From positions 19,324 to 83,323 of the forward strand of contig JAOPGA020001024.1 in NCBI GenBank assembly GCA_026419775.2: a stretch of DNA of 64,000 bases, in the 5' to 3' direction. Position 1 is the first letter of the stretch, and every line of letters begins with the position of its first letter. This stretch comes from Acrasis kona (lineage: Eukaryota > Heterolobosea > Eutetramitea > Acrasida > Acrasidae). Below are positions 45,601 through 56,018 of this stretch, one piece after another. The notes beneath the pieces are model-generated. The model worked only from the letters and a program-made list of their open reading frames with translations, was not told where the DNA came from and searched no databases. The translations under genes were made by a program, and so were the position numbers.

Positions 45601-46731
45601 ATGTATTTCCATAAGGAGGCTTGCTTGTTATATGAAACATCAATACCGCCAAAAGCATAAAATGCAGCAGAAGTTGATGTTGCTGCGCCACTAAACATAG
45701 GACCTGGAGATAAAATTGGTCGAGCTTGAGTCCACTGTTCAGTCACAACGTCGAAGATCCATGTTTGTCCGCTTAGTGTTTGATTGCTTAATATGCCTCC
45801 ATATAAAATTAACTTGTGGTCAACAACGGAAACATAAGCATCTCTACATGATGGTGGCTTCTCACCAAACACATTAGTTGCGTAGGCAGATGTGTAACTT
45901 GGCTTATATCCTATGATGCCTACTGCATCGATTTGTTGCCACTTTGAAGACAACTCCGTTGTAATATTTATTGCCGATACAAAAAAATCCGAAAACCCTC
46001 CGTTAATCTTTTACACTTAGTTTCAAATTAATTATAATTCTTACTGGATATAGTTTATTTATAGGGCAGGTACCTAGCGAGCTCACACTAGCTACAGTAC
46101 TTGTGTTATATATGTTAAAATACTTTCCTGTTTCAACATCCATAGCATCTACTTGAACTATAGTGCCAGTTCTTCCAGCCTCTCTAATAATAACACCTGA
46201 TATTTTTGTTGGTATGTTGAACCCAACGGAAAGCCACTGCCTATCTTGTCCATTCATTCCAGGTGCCCACGCTGAGGGAGAAACTCCACATAGTTCAGTG
46301 TCTGGAGGTCCTGTAGCGTCTTCTGCACAATACATGTTCCATCCTTGTCTTAGACAGAACTCAGAACTCCCTCCTTCAACATGCGAGGCATATTGTACAA
46401 ATGTTTCTAAAGACAGTTAGTACATCAAATTATTCTTTTCAAACCATAGTATATTTGGTGCACTTCCATTTTTGAATCCCCCAGAGGACTTCCTCCGACA
46501 GAGATCAATCTATCTCCAAGAATAGGATGTCGCATAAACGTCTGTACAATCGGATACAAAGGATTGGGTAGTATGAACATTGGGCTCAACAATTCTACAT
46601 ATGACCATGAATCCACCCGATCTATGAATTTGTTTGTTATAGTTGAAGCTAGTATTATTACTTGGTGGTTTTATATCACATATTCCCCTATTGATGTACA
46701 ATAATAGCAATATTATTGCTACTCTCAACAT
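42639..46731 (-). CDS. Large kelch-repeat membrane protein with GCC2/GCC3 Cys-rich modules
   Basis: Five exons (46731-46662, 46621-46445, 46406-46045, 46007-45507, 45464-42639) with introns of 40, 38, 37 and 42 nt give 1,311 residues with an exact codon sum. Signal peptide (LRVAIILLLLYINRGIC); a ligand-binding-like beta region (SVGFNIPTKISGVIIREAGR); at least ten kelch repeats (GGYNDVTG, IYGGRS, IVHGGRN, IFGGLG, LLGGFNSG, IVGGRD, FVFGGRSN); two or three GCC2/GCC3 units (CRACPAGTYSDKYNS, CTPCPPGLYSS, CMPCPFGT); then a TM (LISALLVISSICAIILLTAG), a second TM, a glycosylated-looking loop rich in N-x-S/T, a final TM, and a basic tail. It is likely a cell-surface receptor or adhesion protein (inference). 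Confidence 0.82.
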
Positions 46732-46780
46732 GTACACTCGTAGAAATGCCTTAAAGATTGATAAAAATTATTGTAATAAA

Positions 46781-47662
46781 ATGGACGGAGACAGTGATGA
46801 TAGAGCAAAAGAGAGGAACGGGATAGTGACAAAAAATTTTGAGGAGACTGCCGATCAATACGCAGAATTAATCGATGTACAACACATTAGAAACAGCTCA
46901 GTATGCCCCACTTTTAAGAAGCTCTTTTAACAATAAAAGACACAAGAAATTGAAGAATCCGTGGAGGGACTTCTAACAAGGTTGGACGAGTTTGGGGAAC
47001 ATCTAGACTACGTAATTCTCTGATTAGATCAAAGTGGTTAACAATCGACGAACAGATCAATGTTAGTGCGACAAATATAACGAACAAGGTTCTTCCGCAA
47101 TTACTGGTAGAATCGAAGAACCTTGAGATGCTTTTTAAAAAGATTGATTGTGTGCAGGTAAAACTTGAATCATCTAATTCTCACCTGTGATTAAGGAATA
47201 CGTGAGATATGTGAGCGGCAGGGTAAAGGCACTTGACGATAAAATTACAGAGGTGGAAAAGGCCCAAAGTACAGAAAAAATGAACCGGTACTTACCAAAG
47301 TTCCTTCAGTCCAGCACTTCCCCAACTATTGCATTCGCACCAACAGAATACTTTGTTAGTCCAATAATTCTAACGAATACAATCAAGAGACTTGAATCGT
47401 AAGCGCATGACTTTTGTTTTACCTTAACCCTAGAAATACACCAATGACACCTCTTACACCCTACACTCCAGAGTCACCAGAGAAGAAACAGGAAGCATCT
47501 GAGAAAAAGCAAGCAAAACTTGAACAAATTAACAAGAAAACAGTAAAGAAACAACAACCCGTAATCCAGGAGGCTCCTATTAAACCAAGCCCAATTGTTG
47601 AAGGAGCGGAACAAGAAGGCGAAGAACAAGAAGGTGAAGAGCAAGAAGGAGAGCAAGAATAA
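46781..47662 (+). CDS. Small coiled-coil protein, possibly BLOC-1 subunit 4-like (5 exons)
   Basis: Five exons (46781-46900, 46940-47011, 47056-47157, 47196-47398, 47434-47662) with introns of 39, 44, 38 and 35 nt give 241 residues with an exact codon sum. Residues about 40-125 form a continuous helical coiled coil (EGLLTRLDEFGEHLDYINV, LFKKIDCVQEYVRYVSGRV). The ..kID.v..yV..V pattern recalls cappuccino/BLOC1S4, a subunit of the endosomal BLOC-1 complex, but the match is weak. A Pro/Thr-rich stretch (TPMTPLTPYTPESPEKK) and an acidic repeat of EQEGE units end the protein. The start codon lies only 49 bases from that of the divergent kelch membrane gene. Confidence 0.55.
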
Positions 47663-47776
47663 AAATATTTAATTTACTTTTCCGATCTGCACTAACTACA
47701 CTTTTTCACTTCTTGAAGTACAATGCAACAACCACTTGTGTTCAAAGTAAAAAAACAATATTTTTAAATTAATTAT

Positions 47777-49093
47777 TTAATAATCTTCTCCTCGTGAAAG
47801 AATTTCTTTACATGTCGGTCTCAATACAAATGTATGTTCAAACTGAGCAGTATAAGATCCCATCACATCAACAAGTGGAGGATAGGCTTGAACGACATCA
47901 GCATCCACCAAGTGCTTCAATGACACAATGTGTTTGTTCTCTCCTAAACGATCCAAATATCTTCTGCAGAATGGAAGTGTTCCGAATTTTTCAGTGATAA
48001 AGTTCAACAAATGTCTGTCCTTTGCAACTGGGAAGTTCACAGCCGGTGCATTGTGTATCTTGGCATAATGACTGCAATCTCCAGATTCCTCTACGTATCC
48101 CTTACCTGTGGTTCCGAAAGTCTCAATGGCAAAGAATTCATTTTCTTCCATCTTTGTTTGATCATCACTCTTGACGATGGGAACACTCTTTCCTCCGTGA
48201 ATACGGTACCTCTCAATGTTGTGTCCGCACAAATTTCTTACGCAGCGGATCTTGTGGGTCTTTCCATTGAGTTCAATTTCACCAGCTTCCATGACCTCTT
48301 GGATGGCCTCACCAATGTCACACAACCTTACGTCAATACCAGCAGTCTTGAGACCTACATTTGTTGCTTCCTTGACAGTATTCAATAATGGTAGGTACCT
48401 GTCGTTCCAGCACATGGTCCATGCAGAATCAATAATTCTTCCATTTGTATGTATACCAATGTCAAACTTGACGACGTCGTCGGTCTTTAGGACTCTCGTG
48501 TCACCTGGATTGGGTGAGTAGTGAGCGGCACATTCATTCAAAGAACAACCCATTGGGAAACCAATTCCACCATTCAAGCCATCGGCTAGAATGAGTTCTC
48601 TAACTTTATTTTCAGTTGTTTCTGCAATGTACTGCATCTTGTAGCCTGGCTTTACCCATGATTGTAACCATTGACGCGCTGTTCTGTGAACCTCAGCGGT
48701 TCTTCTGGCCTCTTCTAGTTCCTTCTCAAAGTTTCTGTCCTTTTGCTTCTTTTCAGCAGAGGAAGTGCGGAATGTGTTAAAATCTCCAGGGTGATCTGAA
48801 ACCTCTCCAACTGGGAATTTCTTTCCTTTGTATAAGACATCGACAGGAACAATTGGTTCTGGTTTTGTCTGCTCTGTTGGCCACTCTTTTTGGGCAGCTT
48901 TTTGTGCAATAAGGGCATCAATTTCTGCTTTTGTTGCCCAAGTCTCCGGGAACTCAGAGGAATTGGCCTTCTTTTTGGGTGTTGCTTCGGGTTTTTTGCT
49001 TGCTGCCTTCTTTGCATCCTTTAATTTTAGGTCTGCTAATAAGGCGTCAAGATCTTCTTCCTTTTTCTTTCCTTGTGCTTTCTTGGGGGGCAT
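47777..49093 (-). CDS. METAP2: Methionine aminopeptidase 2
   Basis: A single exon of 438 residues. A Lys-rich, alternately charged N-terminal extension (about 1-110) is typical of type 2 enzymes. Catalytic domain: FDIGIHTNGRIIDSAWTM holds the two metal-binding Asp, LCGHNI the His, FFAIETFGTTGKG the first Glu and AQFEHTF the last Glu. The characteristic type 2 helical insert is present. It removes initiator Met co-translationally from nascent chains with small second residues. Cytosolic. No introns, unlike most neighbours. Confidence 0.95.
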   Translation of the reverse strand: MPPKKAQGKKKEEDLDALLADLKLKDAKKAASKKPEATPKKKANSSEFPETWATKAEIDALIAQKAAQKEWPTEQTKPEPIVPVDVLYKGKKFPVGEVSDHPGDFNTFRTSSAEKKQKDRNFEKELEEARRTAEVHRTARQWLQSWVKPGYKMQYIAETTENKVRELILADGLNGGIGFPMGCSLNECAAHYSPNPGDTRVLKTDDVVKFDIGIHTNGRIIDSAWTMCWNDRYLPLLNTVKEATNVGLKTAGIDVRLCDIGEAIQEVMEAGEIELNGKTHKIRCVRNLCGHNIERYRIHGGKSVPIVKSDDQTKMEENEFFAIETFGTTGKGYVEESGDCSHYAKIHNAPAVNFPVAKDRHLLNFITEKFGTLPFCRRYLDRLGENKHIVSLKHLVDADVVQAYPPLVDVMGSYTAQFEHTFVLRPTCKEILSRGEDY

Positions 49094-49367
49094 TGTATGT
49101 GTGTATTGAGTTTGCTATTCACAAATAATTGTTTAAAAATAAAATTCAATGAATCTGTTGTAAGTGAACAGTCCGATCTGGTGCAATTAATAGGATGCAA
49201 GACAAGTGTAACCTACGATATCGAAGTAGTGTTATTCAAAAGTTGATTTTCAATACAAATAATCAAGATCATAAAACTAACAGATTAAAAAGTGTTTTAT
49301 TCCCGTACGGTGTCCTCCCATTCTGAACCCAAATATCCAACCAAAATCTACCATTCAATATACTCAA

Positions 49368-50350
49368 TTAAATGTCATCAACCTCAACATCGGCAAGAGC
49401 AGGAAAATCAATCTATAACAAGGTGTCAGTGATATACGCTAGCATACTTACCTCTAATTGAGTCCAGAAAATCAATGGTGTTGCTTTTCTGATATCATGT
49501 AGAATACTCTTCAAGACAGTCTTATCGTCGTTCTTTATCATGTGCGCCAAGATCTCACCTGTAACCTGTTTGACCAACAAGTAAGCACCAAACAAGTTCA
49601 AAATGTCATAATAGGTAACTAGATCAGCATCATCCTACATGTTACAAATGATGAAAAAAATGAATTATTACCTTGTGTTCATCTACAAACTGTGATTCAT
49701 AAACAGAGAACTTTGATTTTGCATCTTGTTGAATGTCAATAATTTCATTGTTTGTGAACACTTGTCCATAATTCTCGCAAACTGCATCCTCTACTTTCTC
49801 AAAGTGGGATGATAGCATACCAATTAGCCTGACAATTTCAGTATGTAGATCATCCAAGTTTGAATTGGACGTCAATTTTTTTTCGATAATTTTGAGTTGT
49901 TGGTGTTCTTGTGCATGTCCAGTTTTGAACGTCGGATATTTTTTAGCCTCCATCTCGTCAATACCGGGGAGACCTGTAATGAAGTGACTACATGGTAAGT
50001 TTAGAAATTAAAACGGTAGATCTTTACTGTTCCTCCAATTTGGAGTGTGCTCTCAAACATGCACCAAAAATCTTGATACCATTACTAATGTGGTTCTTCT
50101 CTACGGAACCAGACTTGTGTGCTGCTTTTGTTTCCAACGCTTGTAAGCAATTTAAAAACGCAGAGTGCAAGAAAAATTGATTAAACAAAACTCCTTTTGA
50201 ATGTGATTTTTGACTGTATTGTCTATTCTGCACTTGGATAAAGTGCAAAGACGGTGAATAGTTTGGTTTTATTGTGATGCAAGCTCCGCGATTAGTCGTG
50301 CCATTGACCAGTCTCTGAAGGAGACGGCCAAAATTTGCTGCTCTCATCAT
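49368..50350 (-). CDS. Mitochondrial four-helix protein, hemerythrin-like at best
   Basis: Four exons (50350-50028, 49987-49672, 49634-49452, 49412-49368) with introns of 40, 37 and 39 nt give 288 residues with an exact codon sum. A long basic N-terminus (MRAANFGRLLQRLVNG...RQYSQKSHSKG) looks like a mitochondrial presequence. The rest is helical. HHFITGLPGID, GHAQEHQQL and SSHFEKVEDAV recall the spacing of HHE/hemerythrin helices, but the Glu expected four residues after the second-helix His is a Val here, so oxygen or iron binding is doubtful. The last helix region includes LFGAYLLVKQVTGEILAHM. Confidence 0.5.
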
Positions 50351-50446
50351 CGTTTCTAATTATAAATCTGATAAAATAGGCGAAGCATGATGTAATCAAA
50401 ATTGATACAGGTTCAACCAATTTTCTATTGTAAATACAAACACAAC

Positions 50447-52402
50447 ATGAGCGACGATTTGTTCAAGTCAATGTTTCCTGGTGGAGGCTTTGGTGCCAAA
50501 AAGGCTCAAACACCAATTAAGTCCACAAACAAGTCCACAAACTCAAGCAAAGGTGGGTTTGAGTTAAACATGTTCAAAAAAAATTCACCCGTACAAAAGA
50601 AACAACCCATAGACTTGAATCTAAAGAAGAACTCCGATAACACTGACTACGACCGTGCCAGATTTCAATCAGCGAAAGAAATCAAGAGGGATGAGGATTC
50701 AGAGTATGTCAAAGTCACACCAACGTCCAGCACTCTCACAGAATACACCACCAATTTACCTTCGGATCACATTTACGATAAAGTCAGACACTTTGAAGAG
50801 GAACAACCCGATCGTGAAAGCGACGACGAAAATCAAGACATTCAACAAGAAGTCTCGACAACTATTTTCCCATTAAAAAATTTCGTCAAATTACAAGGGC
50901 ACACTAATGCCGTATCGTCCATCACGATCGATCCATCCGGCTCCAGAATCATTAGCGGCTCTCACGACTACTCCATTAAATTTTGGGACTTTTCGGGAAT
51001 GAACCAATCCCTTCAATCATTTCGTTGTAAAGAGGAAGCTTCTGGAGGATGTTATCCAATTAATCACTTAGCATTCAGCATCACCGGCGATTCGTTCCTC
51101 ATGGCACCCGACACCGTTCAATGTAAATTATTCGACAGAGATGGGTTCCCATTAGCAACATTTAAAAAAGGCGATCCTTACATTTCGGACATGAACAAAA
51201 CAGCAGGGCACATTGCCTCTTTAACAGGTGCTTGTTGGCATCCCAAACACAGAGAACTATGTTTAACGAGCAGCGTAGATGGCACGCTACGCGTATGGGA
51301 CATTGATAGATGCGAAGATTCACAAAGAACGGTAATCAAGGCCAGAAATCACAGAGGAACTCGCGCCAGTATCACTTGTTGTGCATTCCAATCCGATAGC
51401 ATGATCGCTGGTTGTAAAGACGGTAGCATACAAATGTGGGATTCGAGAGTTTCTGCACAAAGGCCTACCGTCTTGATAAGAGATGCACACGTGGAAAACT
51501 CAATCATTACTTGTGTGACGGTCTCCAGAGACGATCACACAGTGGTGACACGCTGTACGGATCATACTCTCAAAGTATGGGACGTTAGACAAGCTCAATC
51601 TCCAATTTATCAAGAAGCTGAGCTAAATAACATGTACGATCAAACTACAGTGTGTTTTTCGCCAGACGAAAGGTATTTATTGACATCTACAAGCTGTGCT
51701 CAGTTAGATAAAGGTCATGTGCTTGAACCTGGTCGGCTGGTCATCTACGACCGTTACAATAACTACAATAAAGTATACGACAAGTCTATTGATGAAGAAA
51801 AGGTAGTGAATAGCATCATTGGTATCATTTGGCATCCAAATATTAATCAAATGTTGTTATCGTGTAGTGATGGCACCATTAGAGTGGGCTATGATGAAGA
51901 AGTGAGTAGGAAAGGAGCGCTGATAAGTATGAGCAAGGCCGTCAAGAAACGTAACATTGACGACGTGGACATGTCCGCGCCAGTCATACACGCTCCATTC
52001 GCACTTCCAATGTTTAAGAAGGAACCTTCAAAGAGGAGACAGGAGGAGAAGGCGAGAAAGGATCCAATAAAGAGTAAGCGACCAAGCGATGCTCCAAGTA
52101 ACGGACCTGGTCATGGAGGTAACGTAAGCGACAACATGACTCACATGTTGATGAAGCAAATGGGCGTGGTGAAGAAGGCTACAGAGTGGCAGGAGGATCC
52201 TAGAGAAGCTCTATTGAAGTATGACGAGAGTGCAAAGAATAGTGTATCTGTTGTGTCGTCTGCTTATGCTAAAACTCAACCGGTTCCCATCTTTGATTAT
52301 GATTATTTGAAACGCGAGACAAAGGAGCAACTACAGAGAGAGTTACAAGATGAAGAGAAGAGTGCTGAAAATAGGTTTAGTAAGAAGCCGAGGTTAGAAT
52401 AA
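50447..52402 (+). CDS. WDR70: WD40 protein WDR70
   Basis: A single exon of 651 residues from the ATG at 50447. Lys/Ser-rich N-terminus, then seven or so WD repeats (SITIDPSGSRIISGSHDYSI, CWHPKHRELCLTSSVDGTLR, HTLKVWDVRQ, IIWHPNINQMLLSCSDGTIR). The C-terminal segment after the propeller is diagnostic: KKEPSKRRQEEKARKDPIK, GPGHGGNVSDN, a region ending DPREALLKY, and SAYAKTQPVPIFD near the end, as in WDR70/Gad family members. WDR70 associates with the CRL4-DDB1 ubiquitin ligase and supports H2B monoubiquitination in DNA repair in other eukaryotes; that role here is inferred. Confidence 0.9.
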   Translation: MSDDLFKSMFPGGGFGAKKAQTPIKSTNKSTNSSKGGFELNMFKKNSPVQKKQPIDLNLKKNSDNTDYDRARFQSAKEIKRDEDSEYVKVTPTSSTLTEYTTNLPSDHIYDKVRHFEEEQPDRESDDENQDIQQEVSTTIFPLKNFVKLQGHTNAVSSITIDPSGSRIISGSHDYSIKFWDFSGMNQSLQSFRCKEEASGGCYPINHLAFSITGDSFLMAPDTVQCKLFDRDGFPLATFKKGDPYISDMNKTAGHIASLTGACWHPKHRELCLTSSVDGTLRVWDIDRCEDSQRTVIKARNHRGTRASITCCAFQSDSMIAGCKDGSIQMWDSRVSAQRPTVLIRDAHVENSIITCVTVSRDDHTVVTRCTDHTLKVWDVRQAQSPIYQEAELNNMYDQTTVCFSPDERYLLTSTSCAQLDKGHVLEPGRLVIYDRYNNYNKVYDKSIDEEKVVNSIIGIIWHPNINQMLLSCSDGTIRVGYDEEVSRKGALISMSKAVKKRNIDDVDMSAPVIHAPFALPMFKKEPSKRRQEEKARKDPIKSKRPSDAPSNGPGHGGNVSDNMTHMLMKQMGVVKKATEWQEDPREALLKYDESAKNSVSVVSSAYAKTQPVPIFDYDYLKRETKEQLQRELQDEEKSAENRFSKKPRLE

Positions 52403-52609
52403 ATCATGAAATAGTTTGTGTTTTAAGAATGTCTTACAATGTTGCACAATTCACTCAGATATCCCGCAATCATGTCGAATATAGACTTAATAAGTCGACT
52501 TGGTATTAGTCGTTCGTTATCCATGCCCCTACTAAAATAGAAGCGCTACTCAACCAATTCATCTTGTAAGACATTGGAATTGGAGGTCCGATCTTTCAGT
52601 TATCAAAGC

Positions 52610-54382
52610 ATGACTTCAAAGTTGGACGTCACGGATACAGAATTGTTCGCTGAAGAGGCAGCCGCGTCATCAATATCAACATCCCCCGAAACGAGGTCGC
52701 CAGATACACACAAAGTACATTTCACATTTAGAGTAATACCTGCAATTCTATTGTATGCACCTTCGTCCATACTTTTGTGGTCATTCTTTTACGATGAAAA
52801 TATGCTTTTTATATTATGTTTCGTACTTTGTTTGTACAATTTTATATACGCACTCATGACGGCCTATTATGGGTACACAGCACTTCAAAAGCTGAAGAGG
52901 TCCCAAAATACAGATTGGAAGCAAGAGCACATTAAAAACATTGAGGAAAGCCATGTAGATCTCAGTAAACTCGAGTCGGGTGCCTCTTCGAATACAGTGC
53001 AAATTAACTGGGACACAGTCACGCATTACGTACTGATACCAAACTATAAGGAGCCGCTCTCCGTTCTCAGCGATACTTTAAGTGCCCTTTCCAGATGCAA
53101 CATGTCCAAAACACATGTTGTGGTTGTGCTCGCCATGGAGCAACGCGAACTCAATTGTGAATCAAAAGCAAAACAATTAATTGATTCTCACGGCCAATTC
53201 TTCAAGGACATCATGTTCACGGTACACCCCGCTAATACCCCGAACGAAATGGTCGGCAAGGCAGCGAATGACAATTATGCCCTCAAAAAATTACAAAGCT
53301 GCATTTACAACTCGAACAACCAAAACAAGATTGATGCGGACATTGTCACCGTGATCGACTCGGATTCTACATTGGACAAGACATACTTTGAAGTACTGAC
53401 CACTCATTTTTTGAAAAATGACGCACAGACGCGTCACATGAGAGTTTATCAACCATTAGTCACACATTACAGAAATGCAGACGTAGTGCCCGTTGTCAAC
53501 CGAGTGGCTGCACAATTTTCGGGAATCTTCGAAATTTCATCTTCGGTCGATCCAAATTATCATCACCTCACCTACAGCACCTATTCGGCAAGTATGAAAT
53601 TTTTGATCACTTATGATGCATGGGATCCTAATGTGATCTGCGAAGATACTCACACGTACGTGAGCAGTTACTTTTTGTCAAAGGGAAAAACATACGTAGA
53701 GAACATGTTCGTGCCCGTTCATTCCTTCGCTGTGGAGAGCGATACTTATTGGGCAAGTGTTATGGATCGTTGGGTTCAGGCTAGACGTCATTCCTTTGGT
53801 GTGTATGACTTTAGCTATAGTTTACAACAAATCTACAACCATGTGTCTAGTTTTGGTTTTAATTCTTGTCTTCCTTTCTTGAGAACTCTTAGTTTGTTAT
53901 GGAGAACAAGTTCTCCGCATTTGGTTCCACCTCTATTAATCTTTAGTGCTGCATTACCTGCTCTCTTAAAGTATAGATTATCGGAGGAAGAACTGGATAA
54001 TTATCCGTTGAGGAGACTTGTTCTTTTGATGGGTCCGTTAACTTTTGTTTGCTTTAGTTTTAGTTATGTTGTGAGTTTTCTTTGTATTCGTTACATTACG
54101 AACGTTCCTTATGGCTTTTATTACTTCTTAAAGTATTATGCGGAGTGGATGATCCTTGGTCCTATTACCTCTGTTGCTGTGGGTATTTTCCCGATTGCAT
54201 TTAGTGTTTTTAGATTATGCTCGAGCGAGACCTATGATTATGTGAGAGCCACAAAACCTGAGGTAGCTGATACATATGATGATACATTGAAAATGAATAT
54301 TGGTAAGCGTGGATGGCCGCTGGGGCTGCATCATTTGTTCTGGTCTTCAAGAGCAGTCAAGGAGTTGGACGATACATTGTAA
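52610..54382 (+). CDS. Membrane glycosyltransferase family 2-like protein
   Basis: A single exon of about 590 residues from the ATG at 52610. Two N-terminal membrane segments (IPAILLYAPSSILLWSFFY, MLFILCFVLCLYNFIYALM) precede a GT-A domain. The nucleotide/metal motif is VTVIDSDSTLD, the acceptor/catalytic ED is in VICEDTHTY, and DRWVQARRHSFG occupies the place of the QxxRW-like motif. Four or more C-terminal membrane segments follow. The layout matches processive or polyprenyl GT2 enzymes that extrude glycans across a membrane. It probably acts in the Golgi or plasma membrane; donor and product are unknown. No intron. Confidence 0.8.
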   Translation: MTSKLDVTDTELFAEEAAASSISTSPETRSPDTHKVHFTFRVIPAILLYAPSSILLWSFFYDENMLFILCFVLCLYNFIYALMTAYYGYTALQKLKRSQNTDWKQEHIKNIEESHVDLSKLESGASSNTVQINWDTVTHYVLIPNYKEPLSVLSDTLSALSRCNMSKTHVVVVLAMEQRELNCESKAKQLIDSHGQFFKDIMFTVHPANTPNEMVGKAANDNYALKKLQSCIYNSNNQNKIDADIVTVIDSDSTLDKTYFEVLTTHFLKNDAQTRHMRVYQPLVTHYRNADVVPVVNRVAAQFSGIFEISSSVDPNYHHLTYSTYSASMKFLITYDAWDPNVICEDTHTYVSSYFLSKGKTYVENMFVPVHSFAVESDTYWASVMDRWVQARRHSFGVYDFSYSLQQIYNHVSSFGFNSCLPFLRTLSLLWRTSSPHLVPPLLIFSAALPALLKYRLSEEELDNYPLRRLVLLMGPLTFVCFSFSYVVSFLCIRYITNVPYGFYYFLKYYAEWMILGPITSVAVGIFPIAFSVFRLCSSETYDYVRATKPEVADTYDDTLKMNIGKRGWPLGLHHLFWSSRAVKELDDTL

Positions 54383-54612
54383 TAAAGCTCATGTTTGAGT
54401 GAAATAAAATGGGTTGTTATTTTCTCTCATGTATTTCTTTTTTGTAAGTATACATCTCAACTCCATAAGAAGATTTCAATTAATGAAGTGATTCTTATGA
54501 AGCGACATGTTATAAAGGGAGTTGTTCAATGAGAAATCTCGCCAGTAATTTGATGGATCTCTTATTTTCTCTATCTAAATCTGCCAAATTGTAAAAACAA
54601 ACTGTAATTACA

Positions 54613-55377
54613 ATGAAAGCATTTTTGTCACTTTTTAGTTCCAGCAGTTCCACAAGTGGAGATGAATTTGTTGAAGATTATAATGATAACTTCGACCCCT
54701 CTAAATGTGATTTTGGTTCGCCAACAACCTCTGATACCACGGTAGAAGAAAGCAGTTCAAATTGCCACACAACTGCACAACAACCCAATGAGTTGAGGAG
54801 ATACAAAATTCTTGTTGTTGGAGATTCTGGAGTAGGCAAATCTTCGATAATTAGCTCATTTAAATCAGGGGACTTTAACGAGTCCACCTCTCCAACAATT
54901 GGGTAAGAGAAGTAACATAACAAGTCTAAAAGTTAGAGTGGAATTTTTAGAGAAAACCATCAATACTGTAGACGGCTCGTTCAACTTGAAAGTTATAGAT
55001 TCTGCAGGTCAAAACATGTTTCGAGCCATTGTTAAGCCGTAAATTTCTTTATAAAACATATCACCTAATCTTGGGACAGTTTCTTTAGAGATATACAGGG
55101 AGTTGTGATAGTTTATGACATTACAGACCAAAAAACTTTCGACCACGTTAGAGATTGGATCAAGTTGACAAACGATTATGCCCCAGATGATGTCAAGATA
55201 GTGCTGGCAGGAAATAAAAAAGATTTGGAGGAGGACAGAGAAGTCACGTTTGTTGACGCGACCGATTTCGCCACCAAGAACAATGTAATAGTCGCAGAAA
55301 CTACTGCAAAGCAAGCAAACACAATAGACAAACTTTTTACCGATCTTGTAGAAAGAATTTTTAAACGATTAAATTGA
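54613..55377 (+). CDS. Rab-like small GTPase without a prenylation motif
   Basis: Exons 54613-54902, 54937-55038 and 55089-55377 with introns of 34 and 50 nt give 226 residues. A Ser/Asp-rich N-terminal extension of about 65 residues precedes the G domain: G1 GDSGVGKSS, G2 Thr in SPTIG, G3 DSAGQ (DTAGQ in most Rabs), G4 GNKKD and G5 ETTAK. The effector strand reads VEFLEKTINT. The C-terminus ends FKRLN with no Cys, so it cannot be geranylgeranylated like canonical Rabs. The N-terminal MKAFLSLFSS could be an alternative membrane anchor (inference). The stop lies 3 bases from that of the convergent four-TM gene. Confidence 0.85.
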
Positions 55378-55380
55378 AAT

Positions 55381-56018
55381 TTATTTGTTGACAACAACCA
55401 CTTTTGTTCTAGCCTTGTGGACCTCTCTGAACGTCCAAATTAGGTTCCTAATTTTTGTTATAACCCTTCAAAAGTAAAAGCAACTTACATTAAAAGGAAG
55501 AAGCCGAATAGGAACAAAAATTCGATACGAATGTCTTGGAAGTAGGTTGTCTAAGCAATAGTTAGAGGCTACTATAATTTAAAACATACCTCTAATGAGT
55601 AATGCACCACCACAAAGAGGTTTGACACTGCAGAAAGAAGTAGCACACCAAGGTGGTCACTGTATATAATACCGGCAAAATTTAAAGTTGCGATAATTAG
55701 GCACATCAGTCCCGCAGATCCTAAATTCATTAGTAATATAACATGTAAGTTCATACTTTGTAAATGTGTGTTGCGTCCTTCACGGAACCCGTAGAATCTT
55801 GCAAGATCTACGCAGAAAAAGTTTGTTTCGTATCCACAAAGGGTACCGAAGTATAATAGTAGACCATTCAAAAGGAATATGGAACCACAGACGAACAAAA
55901 ATGTTCTATAATACCTTTTGGACAGCTTTGCCTCTTGCTTAACGATCTCAAGAACAGAGTTAACATCTCTCTTCACATCAGCCTTTGCGTTGGCAACCTT
56001 CTTATTGACACTGCTCAT
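55381..56018 (-). CDS. Four-TM membrane protein, unknown (3 exons)
   Basis: Not recognised. Exons 56018-55590, 55550-55489 and 55447-55381 with introns of 39 and 41 nt give 185 residues from the ATG at 56018. An in-frame ATG at 56165 would add 49 residues. A charged N-terminal helix (KKVANAKADVKRDVNSVLEIVKQEAKLSKRYY) leads into four membrane segments: FLFVCGSIFLLNGLLLYF, VILLMNLGSAGLMCLIIATL, LGVLLLSAVSNLFVVVHY and FLFLFGFFLLMNLIW. The C-terminus is short and basic (HKARTKVVVVNK). Small tetra-TM proteins of this kind are often organellar; no function can be assigned. Confidence 0.6.
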
